From Arenicola marina (lineage: Eukaryota; Annelida; Polychaeta; Arenicolidae): DNA of 64,000 nt. Below, in pieces: positions 57,426 to 64,000 of this stretch. Location: assembly GCA_964019135.1 (NCBI GenBank), contig OZ025265.1:24217143-24281142 (forward strand), in the 5' to 3' direction. A program made the translations under genes and the position numbers. The notes below the pieces were generated by a model. That model was not told where the DNA came from, ran no database searches, and worked only from the letters and a program-made list of their open reading frames with translations. Numbering within the stretch: the stretch's first letter is position 1; each line of letters begins with the position of its first letter.

Positions 57426-58625
57426 GGGGGTTGCTACCGCTCCTGTCGCCGCGTGGCGCTGTCAGCATCAGCCGCGGTAAACATAGAGCGCCAGGAGGCA
57501 CTGGAACCAGTCTACTTCAGTCACTGCAGCAAGACGATGAAGATGGCAGCTAACGTAAAGTAGAAGGAGAGGATGCAAGGTCCATTACTTGTCTAAGACG
57601 GATTTTTAAAGATGACGATAAACTTTACGGGTTTAGTAAGGGCGAATCTCAAAAAGGAACGTCTGCACTAATTGACCATCAAATGCGGATGTTTACCTTT
57701 TCATTTGGAAATCAAGGCCGCTTCTCCACATAGCCGACCCGAGTCACCATAAATATGATATGTCATATTGTCTGTGTGTGTGAGAGGCTGTCGGGTCGAA
57801 TGAGATTTGTAAGACAGACTATTCGATAGTCTAGATCACTTTAGTGGACTCAAAGCGTGAATAAAATCAAGAGCTATGACATATACACAATAGTAAGTCC
57901 CAACCCCCTGGTTTGAACCCTAAAAGCCTGGTTCTGAATTTTGGCTTTTCTCAGAGATTTGCGAATATCATTGTTCGGCGCTATTTATCCGTCAATATTA
58001 GTGAGTTCAGGTGTGTATAAATGTGGCATCAGACGCCAGTCCACGAACATCTTGACTAAGCACCTTCATTGCACCCCCAAACCATTTGGAAGCAACAATA
58101 CGTCACTCGTCGATTATATCATAAACCCCGGTCTACAGATATCGGCTCGATTTCGAATAACGTGTGGGGGCCTAGTCGTACGGGAAACATCTGTTTATAA
58201 GAAAGATGAAAGAATGGCATATAATATCGATATTGATAAATGGTCAAACAACCAACGAGAGTATGAAGTATTGCATAAAATATGTTTTCTTGCAAATGAC
58301 ATAAGCAACGTTTCCATTTCCATGTTTCTAGGGGGAAATCGCTGCAAAAGCGGCTCTCCATTTTATTTAGATTACATATAACGTCAAAGTGAAAACAGTG
58401 TGTAAAGGTACTCAGATGTCGATCATTTAAGAACATTGCATGGCGCATTTTCTGGGCAAGTGCTTAACCCGACGGCCCGGCCCTCAAATAGATCCCTTAC
58501 AACTGCCGACTGCATGCATGGCATATACTCAGCTTGTACCAGGCTCTATAAAGTACTGTGTTAGAAATGTCAACATGTCGGCGAGAGGCTGGAAGACCGG
58601 CGGCCAGCTTCGTGCCACCGATTGA

Positions 58626-58690
58626 TGCACAAATTGCCCAGTAAAGAAGCCAGCATCTGGATTTTGGGGATTTTCGAAGGACCAAGAGAG
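58626..58690 (+). pseudogene. THAP-like exon, first half
   Basis: Reads CTNCPVKKPASGFWGFSKDQ then ER, followed directly by the splice donor GTAAGC at 58691. The CxxC, the F-xx-F spacing and KDxxR fit the first half of a THAP zinc finger. A TGA stands just before the first C, so no intact start is seen. Confidence 0.45.
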
Positions 58691-58929
58691 GTAAGCAAAT
58701 GTTTGAAATTCTGCAAAACAGGTTATTCGCTTTCCTGTTGGTGTAAACTTTCCCGGCGTGTCTGCTACCTGAGCGATAAAGAGAGATGTTACTCACTAGG
58801 TCTACGATGGCTAGCCTGGGAGACGTAACCGGGCCATTCAAGGAGTTTCAGACTAAGTGAACATAAAAATACGTCGTCACTATTAACTGATGGACCAATA
58901 CGCTTTCTAGATAATTATCACACTTCCTA

Positions 58930-59215
58930 ATGAGTTTTCATTGGCAGATCCAATGGGTGGGGCTACCAGGGCCGGGGAGTACAGGGCGGTTGTGTTTCCA
59001 GATCACCCAGGTGACAATGAATTAAAAAGGATAACTCCCAGTATACATAGGACGGGCGGATACATGATATAAAATAACGATTTCCCGATCCACGGTTATT
59101 TAATATTATGATTCCTAGTTCACGATTAATGAAAACCCTTGATCACGATGGTCGCTTATTTACTCCAATCGCCTTGCCCCCCCCCCCCCCCGCCCCGCTC
59201 GTACTAGGGCAGACA
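58930..59215. mobile_element. G/C-tract element in the THAP intron
   Basis: Similar to 23596-23938, starting 'ttggcagatccaatgggtgg' and ending with a 17-base C tract. It lies in the putative intron between the two THAP-like exons. Confidence 0.55.
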
Positions 59216-59479
59216 GTGGAAACCCTAGATTTCTGAAAACATAATTAGGCCTAGATGGACCATCCTTTTCCTTTGGTATAGATATAATAATTAGTTTTAG
59301 TCATAATCAGTACGGTGAGTCCTGGATACTCATCTTTCTAGATGGAAATACATTTAATCCATTTTAAACGTGGTGTAGCGGAAGGTTGTATAATATACAG
59401 ACCACTGTAATACTGGTATCCTACATCCTTCGGCTAAACTCTTTTATAATTGTAACTTGTTATTTATCTTATATTTCAG

Positions 59480-59574
59480 ATAAATGGGTAATCAGTCTGC
59501 AGCGTGAGGATCTGCTGAAAAGGGACAGCGAGTGTCTTCACAAGAGCTGTATGGTCTGCTCAAACTCTGCTTAA
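59480..59574 (+). pseudogene. THAP-like exon, second half
   Basis: Preceded by TTATATTTCAG, a strong splice acceptor. It reads DKWVISLQREDLLKRDSECL then HKSCMVCSN, a conserved W and a C-terminal cysteine as in THAP domains, but the final H-F is replaced by SA and a stop. The phase does not match the first exon by one base, so the gene is broken. Confidence 0.45.
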
Positions 59575-60359
59575 GGACTCCATATTCATAAATATTCATG
59601 ACGTAAAGCCTGAGATGGCAGTGCCAACATTTTGGTGATTAATATAACTTGACATTGTCAGCATTAGTATTTCAAAGCAGTTTATATTATATGAAGCATG
59701 TAAAAACATATTTTATTGCATGAACTCTATTGGAAAATAAAACAATGAATATACTGAAATTAACATTGCTATGTTAAGCAATCAATTATATATGATGATG
59801 TGTGTCATATTTACAATGGATAATATAAATAATATAATATAAGTATATATAAATATAGATATAAATGGATTAATTGCTGTTTATTGTCATAACTTGATAC
59901 CGTATTGTGTTGGCTATCTTTTTTAATTACACTGTATATGCATGTAACAATTTTTATCATCTGAACAAAATATGACGTCATCATTGACATATAGTTCTGT
60001 CGATTGCTGAAATGTTCCCACACAGTTATGTTCCAACAGCTTAATTAGAACTCTTTGTTAGCATGCAACAATAAATAATTTGGACTAAAGCTCATTTAAC
60101 AATGAGATGAAATGTACAAGGCAATATGTATTGTACATGACCTGAGACCACTGTACTGAGACTGTACATCCGTGTTTTAATGTTCAATTGTGATCAATTA
60201 AATGTGAATACCTAGAAAAAATCACTTGTTTGTTTCTTAATTTGTTACAGTTATTACAATATTCAATATTACAATATTGTCCTGTTATAAGTTGAAAACA
60301 TCAAGTTATCTGCAATTGTCTGATTTTGTTCGAAAGATTTGATTCTTTTTGAAAATTAA
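59575..60359. other. Unassigned AT-rich DNA
   Basis: Very AT-rich; nothing recognisable. Confidence 0.5.
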
Positions 60360-60660
60360 AGGCAATTTTGCATTATTCCAACGAATTCTTGTTTTACGTT
60401 GTTTAGCTGGTCAAACTGCAAAAGTGCGCTGAAAAATGAATTTCTTAGACTTTTGCTATTTAAAAAAATATATATATTTTGGTGGCCTTCTTGAAAAATG
60501 GCGGCCATTTTGTCTTATTCCAATGAATTCTTATTTTGTGTTGTTCACCAGGTAAAACTGCAAAAGTACAAATTCGTACAATAATATCTTGGAACTATTA
60601 TTTTATAGACTTTTTTTGGTTACCTTGGCAGACATCTTGAAAATGGCGGCCATTTTGAAA
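60360..60660. repeat. About 140-bp tandem repeat with YY1-type palindromes
   Basis: Roughly two units: 'ttattccaaygaattctt' at about 60374 and 60515, and 'aaactgcaaaagt' at 60413 and 60555. AAAATGGCGGCCATTTT, a perfect inverted repeat carrying a YY1 consensus on each strand, occurs near 60496 and 60640. Confidence 0.75.
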
Positions 60661-61196
60661 TATCTGACCTAAGTCCATAGTCCAATTTTTCCGTACCTCA
60701 AACTCTACAAGTGTACCAAATTTGGTTCTTTTACCCACAGAGTACAATACATTGCAGGACTGCCGCGGGTACTAGTACTAGTACATAACTCAGCAAGAAT
60801 AGCAAAGCCACCAACCCCCCCCCCCCCTTTCGCCGCTCCCCCACCACTCCACCGCCACCAACCCTCACAGGGAGGTGGTGATGAAGATGCACGACGGCCT
60901 CTCCACCCCAATTTCTGCCCACCATATTTTACCGATCCCGGCTTTCTCGCCCCATGAAATCCGGTCGCGCAGAATCACAATCAGAACGATATCTTATCCT
61001 CCCCCCCCTCCCCCACCCCTGGCACCCGTCCCCCACCCCAGACCCCCGGTGCAGCTCGTTAACCCCACCGAAGGGAAACATTCTACAAAATCCACACCCT
61101 ACAAGGATCTTGTAGTTATTGTTAAATTGACATAAACATTTCTGTTGATACGATACCGTGCAGGATACGGCGCTACCATTCCACCACTTGCTTTTG
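60661..61196. other. C-rich and unassigned DNA
   Basis: C tracts at 60815-60828 and 60999-61017; proline-rich frames here come from composition. Confidence 0.5.
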
Positions 61197-61224
61197 TTTA
61201 CATTCTAACACGGTATTTCATAGG

Positions 61225-64000
61225 TGGCGCCTCGGTTTGTTTTGTCACAATTGACCCATAGGGGAAGTTCACAGTTGGGAATCCTATTATACACTATCCT
61301 GGATTAGACCAAGCTGGTCAGTTTCATAGGAAAAAGACGAACGACATCAGAGAGAACTAGAACTTGGTGAACGCGGCGCTTTGTTGGACGATTGACATAG
61401 AGGTTGGCCTACGACTATAGCGCTATTGTTGTCATTTTTATGACTCGGTTGCTATGCAGAAGCGGAAACTGATTATAAATTTGAGGCTTTCAAAAACTCT
61501 GCTACCTAAAACGTAGTCCAGCATGGAGCTGCTGACCTCCCTCGGCCAGAAACAGTGTTCACAGCTGATCCCATTTTCCCTCAATGTCTCATCCTGGTAT
61601 CATTGGTAACAGGCTCATTGTTCTTTTTTCTCCGGAAATCGCAGTTCTATGAGAGCCACAGTGTTGGTGTTTGTTCTCCCTGTTTTTTCTTTTATAATTA
61701 TCTCTTTGGCGACTCTGTTTTGACTTCTGGAGGCACCTCCCCGTCGCTATGAAGCTGATCACCCTCTCAGTCGCAGTAATTTGAGGGCCATATGCTGTTG
61801 GCGTTTTCCTCTCCCTGTTTTTCTTCTATTATCTCTTTAGTGACTCTGTTTGGGCCTCTTGAGGAGCCTTGACACCACAAGAATGAAAGCAGATCTCCGT
61901 CTGTCAGTCTGTAATGTCGCTCGAATACTGACGCATCGGGAGATGAAGGGCAACCAGACAGAATGTGGCCGCCATGGGTGTTGTAGACAGGTTGATAATG
62001 AAGACGAATGGATATCTCCCAGGTGAAATTGTTGTCGGATGGCCTTTTCCTTGGATGAAACATAACATTGGAATCTTCATCACTGTTATATGCGGGTATC
62101 CTCTGGTACACAGGTTAGTTTTGCCTAAAAACGACAGCCTATATGCCAGACCGGACGTATGTAAATCAGCGCATGGTATATTTCTGTTCGCCTTCTTCAT
62201 CAGATGAGGGAATGAAAATACTTCTCGGTATTGCGATAATTGGCGATTCCGTGAAAGAAAAGGTGGGTAACGGGTAATGCACCAGAAATAGTTAGGCCAG
62301 TTGTCGCACTAGGCTCGAGACAACGAAGCTGCCTATGCAACATACTGACAGGCAGACAACGGGGATAGTATAGACGGCGGTAATTGCATTGTCGCCCAAA
62401 AAATTCCCAACGCAAGATGTCATATTATTTTACCTGTTGACTGCTTTTTAGACTTTTATTCTAAGGTTGCCGTACGGCACAGAAAAAATGCAGAAATATA
62501 AAATGGTAGCATACGTAACACGTCGTGATTAAATATACAAGCAAATGTCTGTATTTACATTATTGGATTCATTAAATGAAGATGAATGAAAATATCTGTT
62601 TAAATTAAAATCGTGACGTCATCCTGTCGCCGTAGGCGGCATTATTCACCGGGAACAAAGCTTCCACATAATGTTTCTGGCAACGTGAGGCGGGACCAAC
62701 TTGCAGCCTTGCAGCTTGACAGGATCTAACGTCGCCCTATTAACACACATATTCAAAGGGGGTTTATATCCAATATTGGGCTAGCTGGAGAGCTCGATAC
62801 ATATAGAAATAATGAAAACAATAAAGAAAGATATCGTTTTATTTTGTTCAGGGTAAACCGGAGCCACGTCAACGGCGTAAAACAATGGTCTTTGTTTCAA
62901 TGATAAGACGTGTGGTCATGGCAACGACTCCTACGGGAACTGGCGACTCAAGAAACACAATGATGTTTAATCCGTTTGCACTCGCTGCTCGATGACGTTG
63001 TATAATAGTGAGTGGTATAGTTGGTATAAGTGAGTGTGAGTAGTATGATTGTCACACCAACCGGCGGTCAATGATGGGACCCCTCATCACATCCCTGGCG
63101 TAATGTGCACCCATGCGGACCCAGAAACATCCGCCCACTTCCCTTTCTCACTATTCTATCGCCGCTATGAACGCCGCGACTGGTGACTAGACATGGTGAC
63201 AGGGGGAAACCGATCGCCATCCATGACAACAAGGAACATGATGTAGTGCTATCCTCAGAACTTGTCCACACATCCTGACCTCGACCTTCGCGCAGTCCCG
63301 GCTGACATCCTGACCTGAACCACGTGGCAGACCCGGCACACACCATCGGGAGAAACCGAGCTGTTGACATGGGATAAATAATGCTATGACATATGTGATG
63401 TTAGGACTTTGGGCCGAGGATGTAGCGTTGTAGATGCGCTATTAATGGACGATAATATGATAATCTAAAGGTGTATTCGACTTGGGAGCATGTGGATATC
63501 TTCTTTATGTTATGGACACTTATTGGTTACGTATTCGTCAGCAATGCTTCGGCAGGCTGACGCACCGTCCGTCCCCTCCCTCCCCACCCCACCACCACCT
63601 CCCGCCCCACGCCCCCTCGCGCCACCTCACACTACGCAACCCCCACCCACTATCCCTGACCTGAATGGGTTCTGCACTCCCGCCTTTCATTTTTGTCCGT
63701 TCCCCCACTACCATGTGACAGCAGGCGTTGTCTGCAGTGGGTCGTGCCTTAAAGGATTTCTGGGAAACTCATCGCACTGTCCTGATGATAGCGTCTCCCG
63801 TGGGCGCAGTCATACCATGCTGTAGAAGTAGGCCAATATGTAATTATCACTCCATTCCTATTCTATTAATTGCCAAATACAGCCACTAGGCCTACTAACA
63901 GAGATATATTATTGAACAATAAATGAAATATGTAAATAAATTAATTATCTTTATTATGAAAAATCGGTGCATTTGTGAAATAAATCCGAAGATATCTGAA
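61225..64000 (-). repeat. R1 copy C/E, proximal part
   Basis: The reverse complement matches 13430-15080, 21206-22160 and 1720-3560 in order. It runs off the window end. It keeps the uninterrupted version of the site into which the LTR element inserted in copy B (62085-62110). A partial tandem duplication of the 'ccctgtttttcttctattat' region lies at 61670-61850. Confidence 0.8.

Larger units (their letters stand above)
56850..58543 (-). repeat. R1 copy C/E, distal part
   Basis: The reverse complement matches 3600-4450, 4600-4920 and the start of the block at 22680 or 45750. It continues the part at 61225-64000; the 2.7-kb THAP-containing element separates them. It holds the Ginger-like MITE. 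Confidence 0.8.
58544..61224 (+). mobile_element. 2.7-kb TIR element with THAP-like exons
   Basis: It splits R1 copy C/E. The ends 58544-58570 (CTATAAAGTACTGTGTTAGA...) and 61197-61224 are imperfect inverted repeats (shared core TACYGTGTTAGAA-TGT). THAP-like exons lie near the left end in plus orientation, where the DNA-binding part of a P-element-like transposase would be. No catalytic region was found, and no target duplication is clear; about 70 bp of R1 next to the right end also looks replaced. That this is a P-like transposon relic is inference. Confidence 0.5.

Overview
The window looks like nuclear DNA from an animal, most likely a marine invertebrate. The signs are tRNA-headed SINEs with target-site duplications, degraded non-LTR retrotransposon (LINE) reverse transcriptase, a Ty3/gypsy-class LTR element, MITEs, many long C or G homopolymers, spliced relic THAP-type exons, and no bacterial-style operons. 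The LTR element has the integrase-before-RNase-H order of the Gmr1-like group, first described in deuterostomes. That is only a weak hint of a lancelet, echinoderm or hemichordate-like genome. I cannot name the species. Almost all the DNA is repeats, and I see no clearly intact, conserved host gene.

Layout. 1-1719: no recognised feature. 1720-5520: copy A of a long mosaic repeat family, here called R1. 6058-9070: copy 1 of a second family, R2, with internal 29-bp and 37-bp minisatellites. 9525-13265: about 89 units of a 42-bp satellite derived from the 5' end of a SINE found elsewhere in the window. 13430-24830: R1 copy B, split by a 6.1-kb LTR retrotransposon at 15087-21205 (minus strand). 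24960-27190: LINE relic (minus). 27288-28575: 21-bp minisatellite and a TA run. 28576-38377: mostly unassigned DNA with weak candidate exons, SINE-II copies and a 376-bp MITE. 38378-39084: a 707-bp near-palindrome. 40361-40687: THAP-like reading frame. 41265-42245: 533-bp tandem duplication. 43440-47350: R1 copy D. 47509-47700: a complete SINE-I with a perfect 15-bp target duplication. 48368-52195: R2 copy 2. 52395-53520: LINE tail. 53526-56849: unassigned. 56850-64000: R1 copy C/E (minus), split by a 2.7-kb terminal-inverted-repeat element holding THAP-like exons, and also hit by a 233-bp Ginger-like MITE in a CCGG site.

How it fits together. R1 and R2 act as a scaffold into which other elements have inserted. 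Comparing R1 copies gives a clear empty site for the Ginger-like MITE and an approximate one for the LTR element. The LTR element keeps gag, protease, integrase core and the RNase H tail but has lost reverse transcriptase, so it could move only with help from elsewhere. The most distinctive findings are the satellite grown from a SINE head, the RT-less Gmr1-like element whose Gag holds about 57 copies of a 21-bp (7-residue) coiled-coil repeat, the Ginger-like MITE with telomere-like repeats inside, and a 127-bp relic exon with a splice acceptor repeated in R1 copies. All similarities were read by eye; no alignment or database search was run.
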